From contig NC_058063.1 in assembly GCF_020085105.1 (NCBI RefSeq), positions 22,787,066 to 22,851,065 on the forward strand: 64,000 nt of DNA. Reading direction: 5' to 3'. Made by a program: the position numbers and the translations under genes. Within the stretch, counting starts at the first letter, position 1. Every line of letters starts with the position of its first letter. This stretch comes from Siniperca chuatsi. Lineage: Eukaryota; Chordata; Actinopteri; Centrarchiformes; Sinipercidae. The notes below the pieces were generated by a model. The model was given only the letters and a program-made list of their open reading frames with translations, was not told where the DNA came from and did not search any database. Of this stretch, positions 29,600 through 41,580 are shown in pieces.

Positions 29600-30780
29600 G
29601 CATCCTGGTGGCCTATAGGGGTCTGAGATGCACCCATCCCCCACATGTCTGGTCCCTTTGTACAGGCTACTACCCAATAACGGCATTAAGATTTCACAAG
29701 TCCTGGGTGTCTGGCTGCAGCCAGCTTTCAACATTTCTTGCATAATTTTTCCTGTTGCAGTTTTCCAGTCAGTAACTCCTCCTTACGTTCCCTCCCTGCT
29801 CTAAAGTACAGTAGTTTCCTCAATGTTTGCTGTCTTCAGTAATCACCTGGCTCCCACACCCACATGCGCACCTGTTCCCAGTCCCATAACCAGCTCCTCA
29901 GCATGTTTATTTATCCCGAGGGGGAAATATTTACCGACAGCTTTCCTTCAGTTCCTGTTGTGATGCTGCCTTAGTTTCTGACCTTTTGCCAATCTGTTTT
30001 TGGCTGCCTGTTTGGACTTTAGTTTTCCCGTTTGGACTGACGAATGCTGATGAATCCTGTTTTGAATTACAGTGACGTGTAACACAACAGCGTCACTCAG
30101 GCTTAATAATACAAGAATGCAATTACTTTGAGTCGTTTCAGTGCTCTGATTGGCTGTAAAACCCGACTGACACACATCATACAGTCTGTGGAGGTTCAGG
30201 TAACTGTGCAGTTGTTTGTGGACAACCTTGTCAAGGATTTTGCTAACAACAGGAAGGTTGGAGATTGGTCTATCGTTGGCAGTCGAGGGTGGGATTAGAT
30301 TACTCTTTTTCAGTAACGGAGTAACGACAGCACGCTTGAGACAAGTGGGACAGTAGGGACAGACAGAATAGACTCACTTCTGCGTAGATGAATTGGAGGA
30401 AATGCAGTCGAACGGTTTACACTGCTTATCCGCCATTTTAAAGTGCACCTGCTTCCCTGCTGAAGTTATTGTTCTTGTTTGCTGGCTGATGTTGAGAGGA
30501 AATCCCACGTTTGGCTAAAGATGTACCCACACAAACTGCTGAACAGAAACGTACAAAGAGATTACACTGAGCCACCTTTGTCGCTGAATGAATCCGTAAC
30601 TTTTGGCAGCGGAGTTCCCGTCACTGATGACTGAAAGCACTGCTGTCTGATGAACTTTTCATCAGACTGCTCGTGTTTCCACTCAGCTGTAACATATGAT
30701 TCATGTCTGAAAGCGCTGAGGTCTGGTGCTGCAAAAACAGGCTGTGCTGAACAGACATCATCCATTTACCAATAAACTGT
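29600..30780. other. Probable NLR upstream/intron 1 region, no gene
   Basis: No coding signal recognised. About 30,180-30,370 has the look of worn transposon sequence, but I cannot assign it. Confidence 0.35.
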
Positions 30781-30789
30781 GCTAATACA

Positions 30790-31080
30790 GGCTTAGTTTT
30801 GATTCAATAAATTGATTAGTCTATTGACAGAAAATTGTTCGGCAGCTGTTTTGATAATCAATAGTTCGGGTGCAAACATTTATTGGTTCCAGATGGGAGG
30901 ATTTTCTGTTTTATATCATTGTAAACTGAACATCTCTGTGTTGGACGGACAAAAAAAAAAGGGCTTCAGGAAACTGTGACGGACACTTCACACTACTGTC
31001 GGACATTTTATAGACCAATCAATCAAGAAAACAATCAGCTAACGAATCGATAACGAATGTAATTCTAACTCAGATTCCAA
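30790..31080. repeat. Interspersed repeat, related to 63,335-63,870
   Basis: Shares the pattern 'ttttctgttttatatcatt' followed by 'aaactgaa' and the alternating attgatta/aatcgat motifs with 63,540-63,740. A common teleost non-coding repeat. Confidence 0.55.
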
Positions 31081-31394
31081 CTGAACGGAAAACAAGTCAG
31101 ACAGGTCTGTGGCATCAACAGACTTGAAGTACAACATGTCAGGGCAGGACACGAGCTTCCAACATTACTACATCCTGAAGAGTCGGCGGTGGCTCACTGG
31201 TTTTTCAGACTGCTACTATTAGTCTGATAATGGCGTTTCATTAAAGTCACTTTGTATGGAGAGTGACCTGTCGTACAGTACACAGCAGCTCTATATTCTC
31301 TAGATTTCTGATATTATTACACAAATATACTCAAATAAAGTGAGAAAGATTAATTATTTTGCATTCATCTGCAGAGGGACAGTAACAGGAGAGA

Positions 31395-31870
31395 GAGTAA
31401 CACCACAGAGTAGAAATACTACAAGTTAAAGTTAAGTAAAAGCACAAAAGTATCAGCACCAAAATATACTTCAAGTACCAAAAGTAAAAGCACTCATTAT
31501 GCAGAACGGCCCGTTTCAGAATCAGATATATTATATTATTATAATTATCGATGCATTAATGTGTTCATCACTTTAATGTTGCGGCTGGTGAAGGTGGAGC
31601 TGAATTCATCCCCTCGTCTTATCTTAATCTCTATTAATACACATTTGTTGATTATGTTTTGCATTATTAATCTGAATCGGCAAAGTAAAGTTATCGAATA
31701 AATGCAGCGAAGTAAAAAGTGCAATATTTCAGAAAGTACCTTAACAGTGTGCAGTAGTTGTAGTTTTCCTTCCTGATGTTCTTCCTTATTTCCCCACATT
31801 TACATGTTGCATTATTATTAATCTGAATCTGCAAAGTAACTAAAGTTACCAGATAAAAGCAGTGAAGGAA
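31395..31870 (-). repeat. AAGTA-rich fish repeat, copy 1
   Basis: Inverse copy of the family seen whole at 59,788 and 61,540: 'aagtaccaaaagtaaaagca', 'gatgcattaatgtg' and 'aatctgcaaagtaactaaag'. Non-coding. Confidence 0.6.
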
Positions 31871-32078
31871 AACAGTTGAGTGTTCCTCTCTCTGACATAT
31901 TTTTCACCACAGCCTGAGAATAAAAAGGCTCAACAGGAAGACGAAGCAAAGACTGTTCCTGTTCCTGTAGCTGTAGGGAGAGAGTCTCCTCTCGGGGAGC
32001 AGTTACAGTTTAGTTCAGAGGTTTTTTACAGACGAAAAACAACAAGCTGAGCAGCATGAAGCCGCTCAGGTCACTTAC

Positions 32079-32330
32079 AGTCTTCGGTTCGGCTGTGTTC
32101 GGCTGTGGTTCGGCTGTGTTCGGCTGTGGTTCGGCTGTGTTCGGCTGTGGTTCGGCTGCGGCCCGCTGTAAAGGCTGTTTCCTCTAAACGAAGGCGTTTC
32201 TGCGAACACGGACCGTGACTCAGCCGGAACTGACTGGGGCGGAGGCGGAGGCTCTGCGAAGTTTAGGTTTCTGATGATAGAACTTAAACTGAAGTGTCCC
32301 GCGCGCCTCCACAGAGATGTGTGAGTAGTT
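32079..32330 (-). other. Possible 5' non-coding exon of the NLR gene
   Basis: On the minus strand a strong donor (GACT/GTAAGTG) ends at 32079, directly after a GC-richer stretch that includes the 'ttcggctgtg' minisatellite. The region is the most CpG-rich upstream of the NLR start codon, so a promoter/first exon is plausible. There is no direct evidence that it joins to 28,982. Confidence 0.3.
32087..32160. repeat. 10/11-bp GC minisatellite
   Basis: About seven copies of 'ttcggctgtg' with alternating spacing of 10 and 11 bases. Confidence 0.85.
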
Positions 32331-32478
32331 AGTAACGCGCTGTTGCAGACAGCAGCTTCATCTGCTTTCCAACATGGCGGGCTCACTGTGAATTACCAAC
32401 ACACACACACACACACACTGTTCCTGCGGGCTGCAGTGACACGTGAGGCCTCGTGGCGGCGCTGTTGTCCTGTCATCG

Positions 32479-32918
<440 letters not shown>

Positions 32919-32977
32919 TCAGAATGAAATGAATGAAACAGCCAGAAGCCTCGATACTCGATTCAATTAAAACCTCA

Positions 32978-32979
<2 letters not shown>

Positions 32980-33049
<70 letters not shown>
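32980..33049. repeat. (GT)n microsatellite, inverse of the (CA)n tract
   Basis: About 70 bases of GT starting ~60 bases after the CA tract. Together they form an inverted pair able to fold back. Confidence 0.95.
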
Positions 33050-33050
<1 letters not shown>

Positions 33051-33780
33051 GTGTGTTTGTGTGTGCGTTGTGTTCATTTATCTTCTTATGAAAATGTTAG
33101 TTGTGTTCAGTAACATGTATATAACATATATATATGTTATATATTGTACTAGATGTATTATTTATTATATATTATATTGTAGTATTCTGTGCTATAATGC
33201 TGACTGTAGTAAACTCACGTTTCCTGTTCGTCCTCCACAACACGCAAAACGCCGTGTGTGTGTGTTCAGCACGTTGTTCTAACGCTGACACACTGCATTC
33301 AGAATGATCACACACACATTCAAAACAGGACGGCGGCACATTCCCAGCATTTATTTTAAACTGCTGAAAGTAAACTGAAACCCTGGAGGCAGCGGAGACG
33401 TGTCTCCTGCAGGCCGCCGGACGGATCGGACGTCCAGCAGGAAGTTTATCAGCTGTGATGCTGATGAGGACAGAGCGCAGACCGGAAGCACCGCTGTGAT
33501 TTACTGTAACGAACAACTGCACATGTTGCTGCAGTAACGTGTAGGAAGCATTTTATTTATTCTTTTTTATTATCACTGCAGCCCTGGAGTGCTTCCCCTC
33601 TTTGTTCACCTTTTGGTTCTAATTTTCAACAACTTATATTCATGTAAAAAATTTAATTTTGATTAATTTCTGATTCGTTCGTGTTACAGATGCTTTCAGT
33701 AAAGTGAAACTGTGTTACAGTATTTATGTGAAACTTTAAAAAAGAAGCGTTCATCCATCATGTGATGCTTCCTGTTGTTA

Positions 33781-34945
33781 GTGTTTCAGGTCAGTGTGTG
33801 AATGAAATGTGTGTGTTTCAGGTCAGTGTGTGAATGAAATGTGTGTGTTTTTAGGTCAGTGTGTGAATGAAATGTGTGTGTTTTTAGGTCAGTGTGTGAA
33901 TGAAATGTGTGTGTTTTTAGGTCAGTGTGTGAATGAAATGTGTGTGTTTTTAGGTCAGTGTGTGAATGAAATGTGTGTGTTTTTAGGTCAGTGTGTGAAT
34001 GAAATGTGTGTTTCAGGTCAGTGTGTGAATGAAATGTGTGTGTTTTTAGGTCAGTGTGTGAATGAAATGTGTGTTTCAGGTCAGTGTGTGAATGAAATGT
34101 GTGTTTTTAGGTCAGTGTGTGAATGAAATGTGTGTGTTTCAGGTCAGTGTGTGAATGAAATGTGTGTTTCAGGTCAGTGTGTGAATGAAATGTGTGTGTT
34201 TTTAGGTCAGTGTGTGAATGAAATGTGTGTGTTTTTAGGTCAGTGTGTGAATGAAATGTGTGTGTTTTTAGGTCAGTGTGTGAATGAAATGTGTGTGTTT
34301 TTAGGTCAGTGTGTGAATGAAATGTGTGTGTTTTTAGGTCAGTGTGTGAATGAAATGTGTGTTTTTTAGGTCAGTGTGTGAATGAAATGTGTGTTTCAGG
34401 TCAGTGTGTGAATGAAATGTGTGTTTTCAGGTCAGTGTGTGAATGAAATGTGTGTTTCAGGTCAGTGTCAGTGTGTGAATGAAATGTGTGTGTTTTTTAG
34501 GTCAGTGTGTGAATGAAATGTGTGTGTTTTTAGGTCAGTGTGTGAATGAAATGTGTGTGTTTTTAGGTCAGTGTGTGAATGAAATGTGTGTTTCAGGTCA
34601 GTGTGTGAATGAAATGTGTGTTTCAGGTCAGTGTGTGAATGAAATGTGTGTGTTTTTAGGTCAGTGTGTGAATGAAATGTGTGTGTTTTTAGGTCAGTGT
34701 GTGAATGAAATGTGTGTGTTTTTAGGTCAGTGTGTGAATGAAATGTGTGTGTTTTTAGGTCAGTGTGTGAATGAAATGTGTGTTTCAGGTCAGTGTGTGA
34801 ATGAAATGTGTGTTTTTAGGTCAGTGTGTGAATGAAATGTGTGTTTTTAGGTCAGTGTGTGAATGAAATGTGTGTTTTTAGGTCAGTGTGTGAATGAAAT
34901 GTGTGTGTTTTTAGGTCAGTGTGTGAATGAAACGTGTGTTTTCTG
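33781..34945. repeat. 30/33-bp minisatellite, ~36 units
   Basis: Unit 'gtcagtgtgtgaatgaaatg' followed by 'tgtgtttcag' or 'tgtgtgttttta(g)'. By eye I count about 36 units in two main lengths, 30 and 33 bases, so long open frames (Cys-rich ...GQCVNEMCV... repeats) run through it. No start context, splice partner or homology supports translation. Confidence 0.95.
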
Positions 34946-35334
34946 AATGAGAAGTGTTGCGATCAGCTGTTTGACTGTGTGAGGAGTTTTGAAAATGTGG
35001 TTTCAGTGTTGAACGACGCTCGTTAGCAACTGGAAAAAACTGTAATACGTCGTGTGCTGCGTTTCTATGGTAACCGGTGTCCCGCTGCTGCCGGAGACGG
35101 TGCTGGTCCCACGCCGCCCGCTGTAACGTGGACGCCACTTGCTCCTGTTCTCGCTGCCACACCTGGACTTCACTAAACCTCGTTCCATCGTATCTGAGAA
35201 CCCCTCCCTCACCGATCCCTTTCTGACGGACCCAGATTTCAGGAGGGGGTCTCTGCAGACTCCGAATGGGCGGGGTAGCTGTCAGAAACTGGACTGTGGA
35301 CTCTGTGTGGAGCTAATTTCAACTACTTTATAGA

Positions 35335-35812
35335 CTGCTGGCTGTAAACCAGGACCACGTCACACCTGGTTCAGCCTCTTTACATCGGCTCCCTGTTGGT
35401 TTCAGGACTGATTTTAAGATCTTGTTGATTACTTTTAAGGCTCTTCATGGCTCCAGATTATATTTTAGACCTTGTAATCCCTTATGAACCTTCACGTAGT
35501 CTGAGATCTTCGGGCAGGGGTCTCCTGTCTGTTCCTGAGTCCAGGATGGAAACTAAGGGGGACGGAGCTTTTGCCATCAGGGCCCCGAGGCTCTGGAACA
35601 ACCTGCCCGAAGACATCAGGCTGTCTGAGTCAGAGTCTTCGTTTGAGTCTCGTCTCAAAACACATTTTCATCTGAAAGCAGATCCTGATTTTACCTGAAC
35701 TGTTTATCTTACTGTTTATTTCTTTATATTTCATCATTCACTGTGGTGTTTTATTTCTCTTGTTGTTCTGATAAGTGCTCTATAAATAAAGTTTATTATA
35801 TTATTATTAACA
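35335..35812 (+). mobile_element. L2-type LINE 3' end, truncated
   Basis: Encodes the last part of an L2-like ORF2 (LVIPYEPSRSLRSSGRGLL, then AFAIRAPRLWNNLPEDIRL) at about 35,460-35,698, then a 3' UTR ending 'gctctataaataaagtttat' with a TTA-repeat tail. The endonuclease and RT are absent. This is normal 5' truncation. Confidence 0.8.
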
Positions 35813-35859
35813 TTAATGATACATTGCGATTTATTCGGGTTATTGATATTAATATTTCC

Positions 35860-36220
35860 CTCCTTCTGGAAGCAGAAAGTAGCAGAACATGGAAATACTC
35901 GAGTGAAGCACAAGTAGCTTAACAGCAGCTGAGTAAATGTACGTTCTCCGTCTGTTTTTATATTTTCTCCTTTTCTTCATCTTTGTTTTCACATATAATG
36001 TCCTCAGTAGTGATGTTTCTTTGTTGTGAATATTTGGTTTCACTTCTGATACACTGATCACACACACACACACACACACACACTGCTGCAGGTAAGGAAA
36101 ACGTTAAAGGAAACTGGTGTGTGAGAGGTTTAATATGATACCGATGACATAATACGATTGTGTGTGTGTTTATCCAAATCTCACTTCCTGTCTTACTTAC
36201 AGACATTTATCTAAAGGCAA

Positions 36221-36259
<39 letters not shown>

Positions 36260-36307
36260 GTGAGAGAGTGAATAAGTAAATGTTTTCTTGAATGATCTTA
36301 TAATTAC

Positions 36308-36368
<61 letters not shown>

Positions 36369-38640
36369 TCATATCTGTCGTTGCAGCTCTGATTGTATCG
36401 GTACAATTAAAACACACAAACACGCACGCAGGTGTCGTCGGTTCGTGAGTGTGGAAAGGTTAAATGTTACTGACTTAAAGGTCGTGAGTTTAATTGCCAT
36501 CGAGATAGAAGAATATGTAAAGATAGTGTGTGTGTGTGTGTGTGTGTGCGTGCTGATTGTTTAAACAGGAATTGTGTGATTTTCATATGATGTTAAAGGA
36601 AAACTCCTGCGATTAGCGGTGAATCACCGATATCGCAGATATCTCCACAACCTTCGCGGTGGTGGAAAGTACTTTCACTGAAGTTCTGCACTTACAGGGA
36701 AACGCTGGTCTTTTTCAGCCTGGCTGCTATTGCAATTGCGCCCCGTCTACGTCCGTCCACTAAAAGCACCTGTGTTTGCCGCTGACGGGCTCGGACTGAT
36801 GTTGTAAGTGTCCGACAGCATCGCGGACGGGATCCTGCAGAGACAGACCTTTCCGTTAAAGAGAAAGATCCTTTTTGTTGAACCAGAAACAGCCGTCACA
36901 TCGCTCTCCTCAAAGCCACCAGACTCCATTGACAAAAGCAGTAATTTTACCTCGCAGATCATCGTAAAACACACTTCATTCAAACTCGACAGGAACAAAA
37001 TAAAACTCACCCAAACCGTCTTTGTTTGTCCTTCCGCTGTTCCAACACCTACTCTGGTTTTGGTCGACAGAAACCTTTCATTCAGCAAGTTAGATGTGAA
37101 ACGCTGTTTCTCTCCTCTCCCGATATTTTCACAGCTAACTCGGTGAATTGAGGGTTTATTTCGACCAAACCGGAGTTTTCAGCGTGTCTAAACCAACGTT
37201 AAGCGACGGAGGTGATTTGAATACACTGAGTTAAGAAAGAGTAGTCAGAACAATGAGCTTTAAAGGATGTTACCATGCTAACATGTATGCTAACATGGGA
37301 AGCATTACAAGCGTAATGGCGTCATCTTACCATGGTAGCCATGTTAATATGCTAGCATGCTAAACATCACATGCTAACATGCTGCTTGTTACATGTCGGC
37401 ATATTAAAATCCCACTCTTGTTAAGATGCATGTTAGCAACTAATTGATAACATGCTAAAAATTAGCATGTCAGCTAAAAGCACAAACACCTGGAGGATAA
37501 GATAAAGAAATATCAACATTGTCTTTTTATTTCTCATCCATCCAACAGTTTAATGAACTTTACAGCCTCGTGGGGGCATCAGAGCGGCTGCAGACTCTTA
37601 GCCTTGTTACATTAATGTCCCTGCTATGATCGGGTACGCTGGTTATGTGTTTGCACGTGTAAACGTCATGTTCTTGGTAGAAATCGGTGGAAACATGCCG
37701 CTGCAAGTAACCAAGAATAATACAAACACAAAAAAAACGAGTTAGCCTCCGCCACCAGAAACCTCGATGCTGTTGGAATCACGTGTACACGCAGGTGAAT
37801 AACCTCAAAACCAGGATGATGGCGTGTGAACTGTAACGACGTCCAGTATCGCTCTCTCCACCAACAGGTCAAACTAAGGCATGTCGGAGTTCCTCTGGCA
37901 GATCTGACCTGCTGACCTGAAGTCCAGGCCCGAACTGAACCAGGTCTCGGGGTCCAGAGTTTGCAGCCGACCTCAGGAAAAAAAGAAAAACAAGACAGAA
38001 AATAAAAGAAATGTAGCTTTAGGTAACAATCGGTAAACTGATCTGTGAATGCGGTGTGAACGTCAAACACACAAAACCAAAGTAGAGTTTTGAGATGCTT
38101 GTACTTCACTACATTTCAGAGAGAAATGTGCAGAAATGTTGCACGTTCTTACAGATTAAACCATATAAAGGCATTAAGATTAGCTGCACCTTGACCAACA
38201 ACAATAGTAAAATGTAATATAGGATACTGTATATTCACATTTAGCATTTTTACTTTTCATACTTTGCTGTATTTTAACTTTAAATGTTTCAATGCACAGA
38301 GTTTTGTTTAAGTAAAAGATGTGAACACTTCTTCCATTACTGATCATAACATTACATCTACATCATTTCAGGTAATACATGTTTATGTACAAAACTTCAA
38401 ACAAAAAAGGGGCTTTTCCCCTCATCCCATAGGCCTTCTCCAGGTGGTAATTTAAATGTTTCAAGTAGCCAACTAAGTCTTTGTGTGTCCTCAGTGTGTT
38501 TTTAAAAACGTGTTTCTGTTTTTTATCCTGCCAAACGTTGCACTGCAGCCTCTCCAGTCAACTGAAAGCTGAGAACAGTCTGAATATAAAGTTTTAGCTT
38601 GTTGTTTAATGGGACTTTTGTATTCTGGAGCTATTAAATG
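35860..38640. other. Intergenic, repeats and microsatellites only
   Basis: Between the L2 fragment and dkk2. Holds (CA)n/(GT)n runs at ~36,060, 36,222 and 36,311, a fragment at ~36,890-36,960 related to the foldback element at 55,959, 'catgctaacatg' repeats at ~37,260-37,480, and a partial AAGTA-rich repeat at ~38,090-38,340. ORFs over 100 codons here have no recognisable family. Confidence 0.45.
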
Positions 38641-38849
38641 AAGATACGTGAAGGCGTTTTCAGGCTGCAGTGACGAGACGTTAAAGTTAAAAAGCACAGC
38701 TGACATCTTTCTTCACCCCCCCCCCTCTCTCTGTATCGATGGCTGCAGATGGGGGGGCGCGCGGGTATCGATGTGTACGCGGGAGGGGTGGGGGCGCGTG
38801 GCCGGGGCTGTGGGCGGACCGGGGTTCGCGCGTGGCAGTGGAGGCAGCC

Positions 38850-38856
38850 TATAAAG
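38850..38856 (+). promoter_or_regulatory. TATA box of dkk2
   Basis: TATAAAG in a CpG-rich stretch (~38,740-38,960), placing the transcription start near 38,880. The 5' non-coding exon then ends at a clean donor (ACAG/GTAAGA) at 39041. Confidence 0.7.
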
Positions 38857-38879
38857 TGGATCAGGGTCCGGGTACGGCT

Positions 38880-39041
38880 CACCTGTCGCAGCTCCTGCGC
38901 GCAGAACGTGCAGCATCTTCTTCTGTTTTGTTTCTGGGATTTTAACACAACAGCAGCGACAAACCGGGATTCATTCCTCACCGTTTAGCTACATCTTTAA
39001 GCGTCTTTCAGAGAAGAGGAACTTCACTCTGCAAGCAACAG
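38880..39041 (+). other. dkk2 5' non-coding exon
   Basis: From ~30 bases past the TATA box to the GTAAGA donor. No ATG in a good context leads into the coding frame. The coding sequence starts in the next exon at 39440. Confidence 0.6.
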
Positions 39042-39439
39042 GTAAGATAAATCATTTAGTGTTTTTTTTCTTTTCTGCAAATGTCTGCTGCCTCCAAGAA
39101 TATACTACATTTTAAAATCACAGCTGTCCAAACTGTGGAAATATAAAGTTCAGGCGTCCGCGAGATGGTGCACGAGACATTTCAAGTAAAGGCGCAGCCT
39201 CACGGTGTCTTGGGTTTTGATATTTCCTAATTTATCGATATCTACTGTAAACCAGGATTTGTCTTCACTGAGATTTTGAGGAAAAGCACCCCGAGTTTAG
39301 TTTTTAAGCTAAACTATGTGAATATAAATTTAAATTTAGAGACGACATGCAATGATTTGGGAGTGAATATTTATGCACGTGAAGCGTATGTTTGTGTGTT
39401 TTTTTTAAACTATGAGTCCTTTTTGTCCCAGCAGCAGTC

Positions 39440-41580
39440 ATGAGGCAGTTGGTGCTGATGGTGTGTCTCGCGCTCGTGCTGCTGGTGTGTTCCCGCGGCG
39501 GGGAAGCGCGTGTCAGGCTGAACTCCATCCGAACGGTGATCCTGCGGGAGGGGCACGCGCTGCCAATGAACCGGAGCACGTGGGAGCCGAGCTTGGACCT
39601 GACGGTGAGAGTGTGTTTCTGACGTCACGTGTTCTGTCCGTTCGAATGGCCCACGCGTCACCGGCAGGACTGTTACAATGTTTCAAAGTTCCGTTCCAAA
39701 GTTCTAAAGCCGCGTTCTGTCTCCCCGCAGCTCTACCAGTGCATGAGCGACCTGGAGTGCAGCGAGGGGAACTACTGCCACGCCCCCACCAAAGGCCCCG
39801 CCCACTCGCGCTGTCAGACCTGCCGTAGGAGGAAGAGGCGTTGCCATAGGGACGGCATGTGTTGCCCGGGCAACCGCTGCAGCAACAGTAAGATTAGCCT
39901 TTCTGTACGGTATCCGCCGCGTCCTGAAACTGTTACTGCAGGCCCATAGCATGTTTGCCATTTTGCAGTGTTGTCCGAAGAATATAAGAATAACGTGTAA
40001 CCAACGGTTACTAACCAAGAGCTAAAAAAAAAAAGTACATTTAAATAAGATGAGCGTAATGTGGAAGCCCGGAAATAAAAATTACGAGATACCAAGTCAG
40101 TACAAAGTTTTTATTCACCGCATCAAAATTATGAAAGGGAATGTAAGTCAACATTTTGACTTTTTATGTCAAAATTATGGCTTAGTTTCTCATCATTTTA
40201 ACTTAAAAAAAGTTTTGACTTGCTGTATCTTATGACTGTGACGTAGTATCTCATAATAATCTCATCATTTTAATTTAGTAAGTATTTAGTGTCTCATAAT
40301 TTTGATATAAACAGTCTGATTTACTATCATAATCTGTCATTATCTCACAGTCTTGGTGTAGTATCTCTTTAGTATAATTAACCAGAAGTATTTCTAACAT
40401 TTTATCTGTATTTTCCTTGCAGAAATGGGCTTCCACATTACTCTTACTGACCGTCAACCTTTACCCTTTTTCTGTTTTGGAAACAAACCGTATTGCTATC
40501 AGCTTTTGTGAACATTTTGTGGCGTCCATCTAATGATCATGCAGTGAGGTCTATGGGCGATCATTCACAAAACGAAGGATGGTTCCCATTCAAATGCTCA
40601 TTCGTTCCTCTCTTTCTCCTTCAGACATCTGTGTTCCTGACGTGGACAGTTTCGTGTCTCAGAGGATCCCTGACTCAGATGGAGGGATGAGTCCGCTGTC
40701 CAAAAAGAAAGGATGGAGGAAGAGAGGGAAGGTGGACGTCAAAGGCTCGCCCGGTAAAGGTCAGCATTTGTTCTCTTTTCTCAGCTACTTCATCTCAACC
40801 AGTTTCCAGAAAGCCCAGTGGAAACGTGGACATAAAACCACTTTATTCACTTTTAATTCATGTAATTTTTCTGTTTATTTAGTCTGGAACACCTTGTTTA
40901 ATAAAAGCAGGGCAAACTTGTGTAGTTTTTACCACATCTGATAATTAATTGACTGTCAAACTCCATAATTACTCCATTTTTATGCTCCTCTAATCCTCCA
41001 ATAGTACCTTCTTTGCTTCTTTATGTCATTTGGTTTCTAGAGCCATTGAAATAATTATTTGTGATATAATTACAACTAGGAAGTGTAGATTTATTGTATG
41101 AGTCTGCTTTCCACCACAATGTCTGAAACTCTACTTCCTTCACATATTGGCCATCTGTTAACAGTTTTTGCGTCTGTGGTTCCAGGTCAGGTCGGGGATC
41201 CCTGCCTTCGCTCCTCAGACTGTTCAGACGGTTTGTGCTGCGCCCGTCACTTCTGGACTCGTATTTGCAAGCCGGTGTTGCGAGTGGGACAGGTTTGCAC
41301 GCGACACCGCCGGAAGGGGAACCACGGCCTGGAGCTGTTCCAGCGCTGCCCCTGCAGCGACGGACTTAGCTGCCGAATACTGCAAGAGCCCGGTGCCCGG
41401 CCTTCATCTCCACCATCGTCGTCGCTGCTGGCGGCGGCAATGTCCAAGTTCGCAGCATCCTCTCCCTCGTCTCGCCACTCCTCCCCCCACACTTCGCTGC
41501 TGTCAGAGTCGTCAGAGTCGTCGTCGTCGTCAGCGCCACCGGTGGCAAAGACCAGACTTCATGTGTGCCAGAAAAACTAA
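39440..41580 (+). CDS. dkk2: Dickkopf-2 Wnt modulator
   Basis: Secreted ligand of LRP5/6 and Kremen that modulates Wnt/beta-catenin signalling. Coding exons: 39440-39604, 39731-39887, 40625-40759 and 41186-41580, all phase-consistent, 283 aa. The signal peptide covers about residues 1-23 ([17 protein letters not shown]). CRD1 (residues ~59-110) has ten cysteines and the typical [14 protein letters not shown] core. CRD2 (~159-280) has ten cysteines with [10 protein letters not shown] and [15 protein letters not shown], which match DKK2 best among DKK1/2/4, ending HVCQKN. Odd: between the ninth and tenth CRD2 cysteines there are ~64 residues, rich in Ser and Pro, where human DKK2 has about 16. 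The frame is open, with no splice sites of note around the insertion. Human DKK2 also lies on 4q25, in agreement with the neighbours here. Confidence 0.95.
40056..40441. mobile_element. MITE-like element with 15-bp perfect inverted ends
   Basis: Ends 'gtaatgtggaagccc' and 'gggcttccacattac' are perfect inverse complements. The interior is made of 'tctcataattttgac'-type palindromic repeats. No coding capacity. In the dkk2 intron between coding exons 2 and 3. Confidence 0.7.

Noticed and set aside
33781-34945. CRISPR-like regular repeat array
   Set aside because: Units are head-to-tail with no unique spacers, and the DNA is vertebrate. It is a minisatellite.
37666-38109. 147-codon minus-strand ORF
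   Set aside because: No recognisable domain, in repeat-rich intergenic DNA, with no supporting exon signals.
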